Origin: DASUFH01 sp036274645
GTDB lineage: Bacteria; Acidobacteriota; Terriglobia; 20CM-2-55-15
Length of the DNA: 13,434 bases
Reading direction: 5' to 3'
Assembly (NCBI GenBank): GCA_036274645.1
Contig: DASUFH010000260.1
Location: forward strand, 1 to 13,434
Positions 1-7,704 of the stretch are shown here, piece by piece. The position numbers were made by a program, and so were the translations under genes. Numbering within the stretch: position 1 is the first letter of the stretch; each line of letters opens with the position of its first letter. Below the pieces are notes generated by a model. The model was not told the origin of the DNA and did not search any database. It was given only the letters and a program-made list of their open reading frames with translations.

Positions 1-23
1 GCACTACTCTCTTCCGGTCTGTC

Positions 24-1727
24 ATGAGATGCGCTGCGCTTTCGAAAGCTGCTTGTTACGCCGTCCTGGCTGTGATTGCATGGACGCCTATGAGTGAACC
101 GGCCCAACGACGTCCGGTGGTCGGCCGATCGGTGGTCTCCACGCGTTTTGGCATTGTCGCGGCGACACATCCGCTGGCGGCGCGCGCCGGCGTGGAGATG
201 CTCGAACGCGGCGGCAACGCCATCGACGCGGCGATCGCCGCCAACGCGGCGATCGGCCTGATGGAACCGGCGATGAACGGCATTGGCGGGGATCTATTCG
301 TGATGTACCGCGAGCCGCAGTCCGGAACAATCTATGGCCTCAATGCCAGCGGATGGTCGCCGGCGGCGCTGACCGCGCAGTATCTCCGGACGCGCGGACT
401 GGGGCTCGGCGGAATCCACACGGTGACCGTTCCGGGCGCCGTGGCCGGCTGGGACGCGTTGCGCGGCCGTTTTGGGACGAAGCCGTTTTCCGAACTGCTG
501 GCGCCGGCGATCTACTATGCCGAACAGGGGTTCCCGCTGACGGAAGTCATTGCCGGCGGATGGTTGCCGGACGGCGTGTATCCGACGCTGCCCGAACTGC
601 AAAGAACGTATCTGATCGGGAACCGCGCGCCGCGCGCCGGTGAAATTTTTCGCAATCCCGATCTGGCGGCATCGCTGCGGCGGATCGCGGGAAAAGGCCG
701 TGACGGTTTCTACAAAGGTCCCACTGCGGAAGCCATCCTCCAGGTCTCCAGAGACCTGGGCGGCACGATGACCGCATCGGACCTTGCGGACTACACACCG
801 GAATGGGTCACGCCCATCTCCACGACCTATCGCGGATGGACCGTCCACGAAATGCCGCCCAACAGCACGGGCATCGCCGCGCTCATGATGTTGAACATCA
901 TGGAACAGTACCCACTGAACGAATGGGGCTTCCACAGCGCAAAAGCGCTGCACGTGATGATCGAGGCCAAGAAACTCGCCTACGCGGATCTGATCCGCTA
1001 TATCGGCGATCCGGCGTTCTCAAAGATTCCAGTCGAGACTTTGATCTCGAAGGCGCATGGCGCAGAACGCGCCCGGTCCATCGACATGAAGAAAGCGACC
1101 TGCCGGGTTGAGCCGTCACGGCTCGAGGAATACACGAACTCTTCCGGCAACGACACGATCTATCTCTCGGCGATCGACAAGGATGGCGGCATCGTTTCGC
1201 TGATCCAGAGCAACTACGCGGCGTTCGGTTCGGGGATCGTGCCGCCAGGAGCCGGATTCGTCCTGCACAACCGCGGCGCCCTGTTCACGCTCGAGGACAA
1301 TCATCCGAACACGCTGGCCGGACACAAGCGGCCGCTGCACACGATCATTCCGGCCATCATGGAGAAGGATGACGTTCACATCGGCTTCGGCATCATGGGT
1401 GGATTCAACCAGCCGCAGGCCCATGCGCAGTTCGTGGCCGGTATTGCGGATTTCGGCTTCAACATTCAAGAGGCCCTGGAAGCCGGGCGCTTCACCAAAC
1501 CCACGTTTGACGGCTGCGACGTCGAAATCGAGGCGCTGGTTCCCGAAAGCGCCCTGCGCGAACTGGCCGCGCTCGGCCACGACATCGATGTGGTCCCGCC
1601 CCGGACCGGCGAATTCGGCTGGGGCCAGGCCGTCATGAGCGATGCGGCGGGCGTTCACCACGGCGCTTCGGAGCCCCGATCCGACGGGGCGGCGATTCCG
1701 GAAATGCCGCCGGTGTTCCCGCGTTGA
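24..1727 (+). CDS. Gamma-glutamyltransferase-family Ntn hydrolase, probably exported
   Basis: A 567-residue protein, the usual GGT length. Known members are made as a proenzyme that cuts itself before a Thr, which becomes the N-terminal nucleophile of the small subunit. Here that is Thr-378 in the GNDTIYLSAIDKDGG segment, followed by AFGSGIVPPGAGFVLHNRG (399-417), which fits the oxyanion and glycine-rich part. The large-subunit signature ERGGNAIDAAIAANAAIG (61-78) and NGIGGD (85-90) are present. Residues 1-24 are hydrophobic with early Lys/Arg and look like a signal peptide, possibly cut near EPA-QRR, so it probably acts in the periplasm. The arginine that binds the gamma-glutamyl carboxylate in E. 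coli GGT (FREMAP motif) is replaced by LNASGWSP (106-113), so the substrate may not be glutathione; a YwrD- or acylase-like role is possible. No good Shine-Dalgarno precedes 24. An ATG at 90 would lose the signal. Family call is firm, substrate unknown. Confidence 0.9.
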   Translation: MRCAALSKAACYAVLAVIAWTPMSEPAQRRPVVGRSVVSTRFGIVAATHPLAARAGVEMLERGGNAIDAAIAANAAIGLMEPAMNGIGGDLFVMYREPQSGTIYGLNASGWSPAALTAQYLRTRGLGLGGIHTVTVPGAVAGWDALRGRFGTKPFSELLAPAIYYAEQGFPLTEVIAGGWLPDGVYPTLPELQRTYLIGNRAPRAGEIFRNPDLAASLRRIAGKGRDGFYKGPTAEAILQVSRDLGGTMTASDLADYTPEWVTPISTTYRGWTVHEMPPNSTGIAALMMLNIMEQYPLNEWGFHSAKALHVMIEAKKLAYADLIRYIGDPAFSKIPVETLISKAHGAERARSIDMKKATCRVEPSRLEEYTNSSGNDTIYLSAIDKDGGIVSLIQSNYAAFGSGIVPPGAGFVLHNRGALFTLEDNHPNTLAGHKRPLHTIIPAIMEKDDVHIGFGIMGGFNQPQAHAQFVAGIADFGFNIQEALEAGRFTKPTFDGCDVEIEALVPESALRELAALGHDIDVVPPRTGEFGWGQAVMSDAAGVHHGASEPRSDGAAIPEMPPVFPR

Positions 1728-1730
1728 CGT

Positions 1731-2357
1731 TTACCGGTAGTAATTCTTGAGCTTCAGATACAGGGCCGCCGTGGCGCGGCAGTCCGCCAGACAATACTGA
1801 GCAATCTCTTCCAGCCGGCCGGCCTTGAAAAACTCGCCGACATTGGCGCCGCTGATGCCGTTTTTGGGCGACGGAACGCCGAAAATCTCGCAGAAGAACT
1901 CGAGCGTTCCCCGGCGATAGCGCTCGTAGTTCACGAGCGTTTCACGAACATCGAAATGGCGTTCGGTGGAAAACCTCCGCGTATCCAGCACAATGTCGCG
2001 GGGAACGGGAACATCCAGAATGGCGCTGCGGATATTGATGTACGGAAAATCGAACGACTTCCCGTTGAACGTCACGAAGCGCTGCGGCCGGATCTGCCCG
2101 ATGTCGTGCCAGAAGTTGGCCAGCAGTTCCCGCTCGTCGCTCTGGCAATAGGCGCGACTGCGGTCCAGTTCGATCCAGTGGACGCCGATGCAGATGATGC
2201 GGCCGGTGCAGGGATCGAGTCCAAGCGTATCGAGAATCTTCTGCCGATCTTCTTCGCTGTCGACGTTCAACAGGATCTCGCGAGCGCGCGCGGGAATCGT
2301 TTCCGGATCCTGTCCGACCGTTTCGATGTCTACGACCAACGTTCCAGGCTGGGCCAT
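1731..2357 (-). CDS. DEDDy-type 3'-5' exonuclease (PolB-exonuclease-like, PF10108 type)
   Basis: A 208-residue single-domain RNase H-fold nuclease. All exonuclease motifs are visible: ExoI as VVDIET with Asp-10 and Glu-12, ExoII as FNGKSFDFPY with Asp-103, and ExoIII as YCLADC with Tyr-188 and Asp-192 (the YX3D form of DEDDy enzymes). These acidic residues bind two metal ions and remove nucleotides from 3' ends of DNA or RNA. There is no polymerase domain, so it is a stand-alone member like the predicted exonucleases related to DNA polymerase B proofreading domains. The start at 2357 is chosen because GAGG lies 7 bases upstream; the frame is open for 21 more codons, but those residues look random. 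It is cytoplasmic and meets the GGT gene tail to tail with a 3-base gap. The biological role (repair or RNA processing) cannot be told from sequence. Confidence 0.85.
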   Translation of the reverse strand: MAQPGTLVVDIETVGQDPETIPARAREILLNVDSEEDRQKILDTLGLDPCTGRIICIGVHWIELDRSRAYCQSDERELLANFWHDIGQIRPQRFVTFNGKSFDFPYINIRSAILDVPVPRDIVLDTRRFSTERHFDVRETLVNYERYRRGTLEFFCEIFGVPSPKNGISGANVGEFFKAGRLEEIAQYCLADCRATAALYLKLKNYYR

Positions 2358-2364
2358 TCGTTTT

Positions 2365-2369
2365 CCTCT
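2365..2369 (-). promoter_or_regulatory. Shine-Dalgarno deciding the exonuclease start
   Basis: On the minus strand AGAGG sits 7 bases before the ATG at 2357. No comparable site precedes the upstream in-frame start at 2420, so the shorter protein is preferred. Confidence 0.7.
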
Positions 2370-2414
2370 TTTGGTAAGGATATCCCTGACGGGGACAGGT
2401 TGGGGCCTTGCGCC

Positions 2415-2431
2415 CGCCACTTCGCGTGGCG
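2415..2431. repeat. Short hairpin in the exonuclease leader region
   Basis: Perfect 6-bp arms CGCCAC and GTGGCG flank a 5-base loop. There is no U-rich tail on either side, so it does not look like an intrinsic terminator. Function unknown. Confidence 0.4.
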
Positions 2432-2517
2432 CTTCGACAGTTTGCCGTCAGTCTGGGCCAGTGAATTTCATGTTTTCGTCCTGGTCAGCCTTCACAGAAG
2501 CATGATGGGTCCCCGCC

Positions 2518-2554
2518 CCCTTGTAAGGGCGGTCGATGACCGCCCCTACAAGGG
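2518..2554. repeat. REP-like palindrome, 17-bp stem with 3-base loop
   Basis: Arms 2518-2534 and 2538-2554 pair along 17 positions around the loop GAT. The single imperfect position (2526/2546) is A-C on the plus strand but becomes a G-U wobble in minus-strand RNA, so the fold would be continuous in the transcript that leaves the DUF6178 gene. The core resembles the GTAGGGGCGG-type palindromes that I recall as dispersed intergenic elements in several phyla. It lies 25 bases past the DUF6178 stop codon and could protect or end that transcript. No T-tract follows, so simple intrinsic termination is not shown. Confidence 0.75.
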
Positions 2555-2567
2555 ACAAGGGACAGGG
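2549..2567. repeat. 7-base tandem repeat next to the palindrome
   Basis: CAAGGGA occurs twice in a row and is followed by CAGGG. It overlaps the right arm of the palindrome at 2518-2554, which suggests slippage at the edge of that element. Confidence 0.6.
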
Positions 2568-2579
2568 CAGTCGCCGTCG

Positions 2580-4112
2580 CTACAGTTTCAGCAGGACGGT
2601 TCCGACAAAGCGGGGATCGAGGCGCTTGCCGCGCAACGGTTCCAGTTCGGCTCGCATTTCCTTCACCCAGCGTTCGGCGAATGGCGCAATGGCGGCAGGA
2701 ATTTCGGGCGTGGGAAGGGTCATGCCTGCGGCCATCCACACTTCAACGGCGCGGGGATCGAGCGGCGCGGGTTCGAAAGGCCCATCGATGGCCAGGTGAA
2801 GCAGCGCCGTGTTGAACGTCCGGCTGAAGGTATCGATCAGGATCGGGAAAAGACCGAGCATCGCGCGGGTCATGGCTTCCAGTTCAGCCAGACGGGCCGC
2901 GGCGGATTCGATCTCGGCAACGGAACTGAAGTTGCGCAGGCGCCCACTCTCCAGGAACAATGGCTTGAAGCGGCGCAGCCCCTCGAGAAATCCCTGATCC
3001 CCGGAATCCAGCATCGCGGGCAGAAACTGCGGCAGGCTCGCGAGGGCGTGCGCGCGCTCACGCAGCCGCGCAGTCCGGTCGAAACCGACCTTGAAAACGG
3101 TCTGGATGTAAGAGGTCCGCAGAACACCGGGCGCCCGTTCGGGATGTCCTCCGGTCATCAGTTCCATGCCGATGGACAGCGTGTCGCGCATCTCCTCGAG
3201 CGCCGGGCGGATCTGCTCGATTTCGCCAAGGTTGACCAGGTTCGCGGACAGGATTCGGTTACCGAGCGCCGTCAACTCCTGCGCCAGCCGGTCGGACTCG
3301 GCGGGATCGTCGATCCGGCCAATGGCGTCGAGCAGGAAATCGGCGCCGGAAAGCGTATCGGCAAAGACTGCAGGAAGATTCCCCGGTGTCTCCTCGCCGG
3401 GAATCTCTTCCACGTCGAGACCCCGTTCAGCGGGCAGACCGGCGCTGCCCGGCTCCGGACCGCCATAAATCGAGAGCGCTTCGTAGTAGTCCACGAATCC
3501 GTGCGCTTCCAGGCGGCGGTTCTTGTTGTCGAACGCCGTTTCCTCCAGTTCCATTCGGGTGGTGTAGCGGACATTCGACAGGACGCGCGAGCCGAGTTTC
3601 GGGTTGTATTTGAACAGGGCGTCGAGAACCGGCATGGCGATGACCGCCTCCTCGCCTTCGCCCATCGGCTCAACGCCGAACCGATGGTCCGGAGTAAAGA
3701 TCAGACGAACCCCGGTCGGGGGATCGTCCCGATCGACCTCGTAGACTTCGATGAGGTCTTTCAGAAACAGCGCGACCACGGCGTCATCGATCGAGGTGAG
3801 GGCCCGTACGGTTTCCTCCGGGCCGGACTGGATGAACGCCGCCAGCCACTCCATGAAGGGCCGCGGCATGAACGTGTCCTTGCGCCAGCAATCCAGGTCG
3901 ATGCAGCCCCGGATCTGGCGGGACGTCACGAAAGGCAGCAGGTCCAGCGAGTCGCCGAGACCTAGCTGTTTGACGGTGAAGAAGATTTCCTCAAATGACG
4001 CCGCGCGCACAACGTCGGCAGCGTCTTCGCGGGTCAGGAAGTCATCGAGATCGACTTTGCTGACGATGCGAAGGGACGATCCGGCCAAAGGACTTTGCGA
4101 TTCATCGATCAT
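2580..4112 (-). CDS. DUF6178 family protein of unknown function
   Basis: A 510-residue, acidic, mostly helical, soluble protein with no signal peptide or membrane segment. I recognise DUF6178 from its overall length and pattern: an N-terminal part with EEIFFTVKQLGLGDSLDLLP (41-60), where members have a repeated 'degree of success/liability' type helix, an IDLDCWRKD segment (71-79), a middle part with RLAQELTALGNRILSA (275-290), and a C-terminal SYIQTVFKVGFDRTARLR segment (334-351). The family has no established biochemical role, and I see no catalytic motif or nucleotide-binding loop. The start at 4112 has GAGAG about 8 bases upstream. The gene follows the FAD dehydrogenase by 102 bases on the same strand, so co-transcription is possible. 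The C-terminus ends with LLKL at a TAG. A linker rich in Gly, Pro and Glu (218-246) separates the two halves. Confidence 0.72.
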   Translation of the reverse strand: MIDESQSPLAGSSLRIVSKVDLDDFLTREDAADVVRAASFEEIFFTVKQLGLGDSLDLLPFVTSRQIRGCIDLDCWRKDTFMPRPFMEWLAAFIQSGPEETVRALTSIDDAVVALFLKDLIEVYEVDRDDPPTGVRLIFTPDHRFGVEPMGEGEEAVIAMPVLDALFKYNPKLGSRVLSNVRYTTRMELEETAFDNKNRRLEAHGFVDYYEALSIYGGPEPGSAGLPAERGLDVEEIPGEETPGNLPAVFADTLSGADFLLDAIGRIDDPAESDRLAQELTALGNRILSANLVNLGEIEQIRPALEEMRDTLSIGMELMTGGHPERAPGVLRTSYIQTVFKVGFDRTARLRERAHALASLPQFLPAMLDSGDQGFLEGLRRFKPLFLESGRLRNFSSVAEIESAAARLAELEAMTRAMLGLFPILIDTFSRTFNTALLHLAIDGPFEPAPLDPRAVEVWMAAGMTLPTPEIPAAIAPFAERWVKEMRAELEPLRGKRLDPRFVGTVLLKL

Positions 4113-4214
4113 GACGTTCTCTCAACGCGTTGAAGTCGGGACCAGCGCCGAAATCGCCTGCGCCGTTCAACCGTCTTCAGTATCCCGCCCGGCTTCCGGC
4201 GCCTTCCCCTGATC

Positions 4215-7055
4215 TCAGGATAGCGCGCGCGCCAGGGCTTCGGCGGGATGGAGCGCGACGCGGCCGGTGGCGTGTTCGATCTGCTGACGGCAGGAGACGC
4301 CCGGAGCCACGACGACCGCCTCCGGATTCCCTTCGACCGCGCCGAACAGGCGGCGCCGGCCGATGGCCATCGACACATCGTAGTGTTCCTTTTCAAACCC
4401 GAACGACCCCGCCATACCGCAACAGCCGGAATCGACTTCCTCCACTCGATACGCAAGACCAAGCGCTTCCTTGAGATATCCCGACCCGATCAGGGCCTTC
4501 TCGTGACAATGTCCATGAATCAGGGCGCGGGCGGGCTGAGGCTGGAATTCCAGCGTCCAGCGTCCGGCGCGCTTCTCCTTCACGATGAACTCCTCGAGCA
4601 GGTAAGAAGCCGCCGCGACCTTTTCGACGGCGCTGCCCTTGAGCAAATCCGGATATTCATCCCTGAACGTCAGAATGCAGCTGGGCTCGCATCCCACGAT
4701 CGCGTAGCCCTTCTCCACGAAAGGCAGCAGGCTGCGCACGTTGAACGCCGCGTTTTCGCGCGCGGCCTCGGGAAATCCCTTGGAGATCATGGGCCGGCCG
4801 CAGCAGCGGCGCTCCGCCAGCGCCACCTCATAACCGGCTGCTTCGAGCAGGCGGGTGGCGGCCTTGCCGATCTCCGGATAGTTGAAATCGACGAAGGTAT
4901 CGTGGAAGAAGACGACCTTCTTCCCGCCGTTCGGCCGAGGCCGGTCCTTGCGCCGGCGGAACCACGACTCGAATCGTTGGGCGGCAAAGGGCGGAAGCCG
5001 GCGTCGCCGGTCGATGCCGGCATAACGGTCGAGGGCCGCGCGCGCCGGCGACGAGCCGCCGAGCGCATTGGCCAGTGACGGCCAGAGCGACGCCAGACGG
5101 CTGAGCGTGTGGATGTTCGCGAAGATACGCGAACGCAGCGACGCGCCATTGCGTTCGTTCGAATGCGCGAGCACTTCGTACTTGAGCTTGGCCATGTCGA
5201 CATTCGACGGGCATTCCGCCTTGCAGCCTTTGCACTCCAGGCAGAGGTCCAGCGCGTCATGCAGAGCATGTCCGGTCAGTTCATGCGCAGGCAGCTTCCC
5301 GGAAAGAATCTCGCGCATGAGATTGGCCCGGCCGCGCGTGGAGTGCATGTCCTCCATCGTGACCATATAGCTCGGGCACATCGTACCCTCGTTCTTCTTG
5401 CGGCAGACTCCGGCGCCGTTGCAGAGCTCGACGGCGGTCGCCAGTCCTCCTTCCCGCGAAAAGTCGTAGTGGGTCTTGATGTCGATGGTTCCATAGCGCT
5501 CGCCGTAGCGCAGGTTCTCGGTCATGGGTGGCGCATCGACAATTTTTCCGGGGTTCATCCGGCATTCCGGATCGAAGGCGCGCTTCACCTGACGAAACGC
5601 GTTGTACAGCTCCGTCCCGAAAAGCTTCTCGTTCAGATGGCTGCGCGCCAGTCCGTCGCCGTGCTCGCCGCTCATGCCGCCGCCGAACTCGAGGACCAGA
5701 TCGGTGATGTCGTCGGTCATCTCCTTCATCACCTGGATATCGCGCGGATCCTTCGTGTTGATACACGGCCGGATGTGGAGGCACCCGACGCTGGCGTGAC
5801 CGTAGTACCCGGCGGTCGTGCCGTACTTGTGAATGACCTCCCGGAAACGCACGAAGAACTCCGGCAGCTTCGCGGGCTCAACGGCGCAGTCTTCGACAAA
5901 GGCAATCGGCTTGCGTTCGCCCTTCATGCCCAGAAGCAGGCCGAGTCCGGCTTTGCGCAGTTTCCAGATCGTCTGCTGCCGGACCGGGTTGAATTCCCGC
6001 ACATAGGCATACCCGCTTTTCTCGCGCTTGAGCGCCGCCTCCATCGCCTCGACCTTCGACCGCAGCTCGGCTTCGTTCTCGCCGTAAAACTCGACCAGCA
6101 GGAGGGCGGCCGGATGGCCCTCGATGAATCCCATCTGGCGCGAGAGGTCGAGCGAGCCTCTCGCCAGATCGAGAATCATGTCGTCGATCAACTCCACCGC
6201 GGACGGGTTAAACGGCAGGATGATGTCGCTGGCCTGGATCGACTCGACGATGTCTTTGAAGTGCACGACGCACAACGCCGTGGCCGGAGGCCGCGGCTCG
6301 ATGCGGACCCGGGCGCGCTGAACCATGGCCAGCGTGCCTTCGGAGCCGACGAGCATCCTGGCGAGATTGAATCCGGACTTGCGGACGAATTCGTCCAGGT
6401 TGTAGCCGCTGACGCGGCGCATGATCTTCGGAAACCGGCGATCGATTTCGTCGCGATGAGTTTCGACGATCTCGAGGATCCGTCCCTCGAGGCCGCCGCG
6501 CCGGCGCGCGTCGTCAAAAGTGATTTCCTTGAAGGTCCGTTGCTCACCGGAAGCAAGGATCGCGTCCATTTCGAGGACGTGGTCGATGGTCTTGCCGTAC
6601 AGAATCGAATGGGAGCCGGCGGAGTTGTTGCCCATCATGCCACCCAGGGTGGCGCGATTCGCCGTGGACGTATCCGGGCCGAACAGGAATCCCATCGGTC
6701 GAAGATGCAGGTTGAGCTGCTCCTGCACGACCCCCGGCTCGACGATGGCCCAACGCTCTTCCGTGTTGACCTCGACGACGCGGTTCAAATACTTCGACAT
6801 GTCGATGACGAGCGCCGCCCCGACCGTTTGACCGGCCAGGCTGGTGCCGCCGCCACGCGGCAGGACGGGCACGTGGAATTCGTGAGCCGTCTCCATCGCG
6901 GCGAGGACATCGTCGTGAGTGCGCGGAATAACGACGCCGATAGGCTCGATTTCGTAAATGCTGGCGTCGGTGGAGTACATCAGTCGGGAGGCCTGGTCGA
7001 ACCGGACTTCGCCTCCAAGACGTTTTTCTAGACTGCGGCGCAGATCGTCGTACAT
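4215..7055 (-). CDS. FAD/4Fe-4S D-2-hydroxyacid dehydrogenase (D-lactate / D-2-hydroxyglutarate type)
   Basis: A 946-residue fusion. Domains in order: FAD-binding PCMH fold (about 35-260, with PRGGGTSLAGQTVG at 66-79 and GGMMGNNSAGSHS at 138-150); FAD-oxidase C-terminal domain (about 260-510, with GHASVGCLHIRP at 419-430 and SGEHGDGLARS at 462-472, which hold the substrate and metal histidines); an iron-sulfur region (CNGAGVC at 545-551, C560, then CLECKGCKAECP at 605-616); and two CCG cysteine-rich domains (CCGRPM at 751-756; HGHCHEK at 847-853; CCGMAGSFG at 878-886). This matches the YdiJ/Dld-II group, which oxidises D-lactate, D-2-hydroxyglutarate or similar and passes electrons through Fe-S centres to quinone or a cytochrome. 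No signal or membrane helix, so it is cytoplasmic, probably membrane-associated. The ATG at 7055 has no Shine-Dalgarno; an in-frame GTG at 7076 has AAGGG 8 bases upstream and would add seven residues. The exact substrate is not decidable. Confidence 0.88.
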   Translation of the reverse strand: MYDDLRRSLEKRLGGEVRFDQASRLMYSTDASIYEIEPIGVVIPRTHDDVLAAMETAHEFHVPVLPRGGGTSLAGQTVGAALVIDMSKYLNRVVEVNTEERWAIVEPGVVQEQLNLHLRPMGFLFGPDTSTANRATLGGMMGNNSAGSHSILYGKTIDHVLEMDAILASGEQRTFKEITFDDARRRGGLEGRILEIVETHRDEIDRRFPKIMRRVSGYNLDEFVRKSGFNLARMLVGSEGTLAMVQRARVRIEPRPPATALCVVHFKDIVESIQASDIILPFNPSAVELIDDMILDLARGSLDLSRQMGFIEGHPAALLLVEFYGENEAELRSKVEAMEAALKREKSGYAYVREFNPVRQQTIWKLRKAGLGLLLGMKGERKPIAFVEDCAVEPAKLPEFFVRFREVIHKYGTTAGYYGHASVGCLHIRPCINTKDPRDIQVMKEMTDDITDLVLEFGGGMSGEHGDGLARSHLNEKLFGTELYNAFRQVKRAFDPECRMNPGKIVDAPPMTENLRYGERYGTIDIKTHYDFSREGGLATAVELCNGAGVCRKKNEGTMCPSYMVTMEDMHSTRGRANLMREILSGKLPAHELTGHALHDALDLCLECKGCKAECPSNVDMAKLKYEVLAHSNERNGASLRSRIFANIHTLSRLASLWPSLANALGGSSPARAALDRYAGIDRRRRLPPFAAQRFESWFRRRKDRPRPNGGKKVVFFHDTFVDFNYPEIGKAATRLLEAAGYEVALAERRCCGRPMISKGFPEAARENAAFNVRSLLPFVEKGYAIVGCEPSCILTFRDEYPDLLKGSAVEKVAAASYLLEEFIVKEKRAGRWTLEFQPQPARALIHGHCHEKALIGSGYLKEALGLAYRVEEVDSGCCGMAGSFGFEKEHYDVSMAIGRRRLFGAVEGNPEAVVVAPGVSCRQQIEHATGRVALHPAEALARALS

Positions 7056-7057
7056 AG

Positions 7058-7082
7058 CGGCAGGTGAGTGTAGCACCTGCCG
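7058..7082. promoter_or_regulatory. Perfect 9-bp inverted repeat at the dehydrogenase start
   Basis: CGGCAGGTG (7058-7066) and CACCTGCCG (7074-7082) flank a 7-base spacer. It ends two bases before the ATG at 7055 and contains the alternative GTG at 7076. It could be a translation-blocking hairpin or a dimeric repressor operator. GntR-family regulators of lactate genes bind palindromes, but no regulator gene is in the window. Confidence 0.6.
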
Positions 7083-7116
7083 TGCCCTTTTTCGGGCTTT
7101 GCAGAACGGAAGCGTC

Positions 7117-7142
7117 TTGCCCCCGTCTGCTTGCAGGGGCAA
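7117..7142 (-). terminator. Hairpin just after the diheme cytochrome stop codon
   Basis: TTGCCCC and GGGGCAA pair perfectly (7 bp) with a 12-base loop, beginning 4 bases after the cytochrome TAG in transcript direction. There is no U-run after it, so it may only trim or attenuate the transcript between the cytochrome and the dehydrogenase. Confidence 0.35.
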
Positions 7143-7146
7143 AGCG

Positions 7147-7641
7147 CTACTGCGCCGGCTTGAAGTTTCTGGCGAGGTACGTCAAAAGGACTTCGTAGTC
7201 GTCGTCGTTGATGTCGACGCCGTTGGCGATCATTTCTTCCAGAAGGTTGTCCCACCGCGGACGGGACCACTTCTGCTGCACGATCCGCTGCACGTCATGG
7301 CAGGCGCCGTTGCAGGTTTTCTCCAGGAGATCCTTTCCCGGTCCATCCGGCAGCTGATACCCGTATGTTTTCACGAGATAGTCGATTAGAACCGGCATAT
7401 CGTCGGGTTTGACGGACGCGCCCATGTCGACCATCGACTTGACCTTCTCGGTCCATTCATTCCGGGTCAGGAAATGAAATCGCACGACATTGGGCTCGTG
7501 GCACGCCGAACAGTCCTCCTTGAGAATCTCCTCACCCTTTTCGCTCCTGGGAGACTCTTTGGCCTCCTGCGCCACGGCCATGGCCGCTCCGGCCGAGAAT
7601 ATGGCAAAAGCCAGTGTAAAAGCTCTGGTTCTCGCTCTCAT
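7147..7641 (-). CDS. Exported diheme cytochrome c with duplicated domains
   Basis: A 164-residue protein with a clear signal peptide (Arg-rich start, hydrophobic 7-22, likely cut after AMAVAQ or near it), so it acts in the periplasm. Two domains of the same plan follow. The first has CSACH (44-48), Trp-63 and LIDYLVKTYG (85-94). The second has CNGACH (110-115), Trp-130 and LLTYLARNFK (152-161). The distance from heme His to Trp is 15 residues in both, so this is a tandem duplication, but the second heme motif is CX3CH rather than CX2CH. The fold resembles the heme-binding domain of quinohemoprotein dehydrogenases and related small cytochromes. It probably shuttles electrons toward the oxidase. 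It is transcribed from the divergent promoter region shared with the DsbA-like gene, and the dehydrogenase follows 91 bases downstream. Heme number is inferred from motifs. Confidence 0.85.
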   Translation of the reverse strand: MRARTRAFTLAFAIFSAGAAMAVAQEAKESPRSEKGEEILKEDCSACHEPNVVRFHFLTRNEWTEKVKSMVDMGASVKPDDMPVLIDYLVKTYGYQLPDGPGKDLLEKTCNGACHDVQRIVQQKWSRPRWDNLLEEMIANGVDINDDDYEVLLTYLARNFKPAQ

Positions 7642-7683
7642 TGATGGTAGTCCCCGCCTGCCAATAACCCGTCTGGTGGACCG

Positions 7684-7692
7684 ATTCTACCA
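7684..7692 (-). promoter_or_regulatory. Extended -10 promoter for the diheme cytochrome
   Basis: On the minus strand TGGTAGAAT reads as an extended -10 (TG-N-TAGAAT). Transcription would start near 7677, leaving a leader of about 36 bases. The -35 position 17 bases upstream (TTCTAT) is weak and falls inside the opposed promoter. Confidence 0.55.
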
Positions 7693-7704
7693 GAGGGTCC
7701 GGTC

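Noticed and set aside
1956..3965. Long plus-strand open frame (669 codons) opposite the exonuclease and DUF6178 genes
   Set aside because: It is antisense to two well-supported genes and crosses the repeat-rich gap; its Arg/Gln/Gly-rich sequence shows no domain. Long antisense frames are expected at this GC content.
5109..7031. Plus-strand open frame (640 codons) opposite the FAD/Fe-S dehydrogenase
   Set aside because: The minus-strand gene has full motif support throughout; the antisense product has low-complexity Arg/Asp/Val-rich composition and no recognisable motif.
7084..7098. GCCC-GGGC hairpin followed by TTT as a plus-strand terminator
   Set aside because: The stem is only 4 bp, and no plus-strand gene ends here; both flanking genes run on the minus strand.
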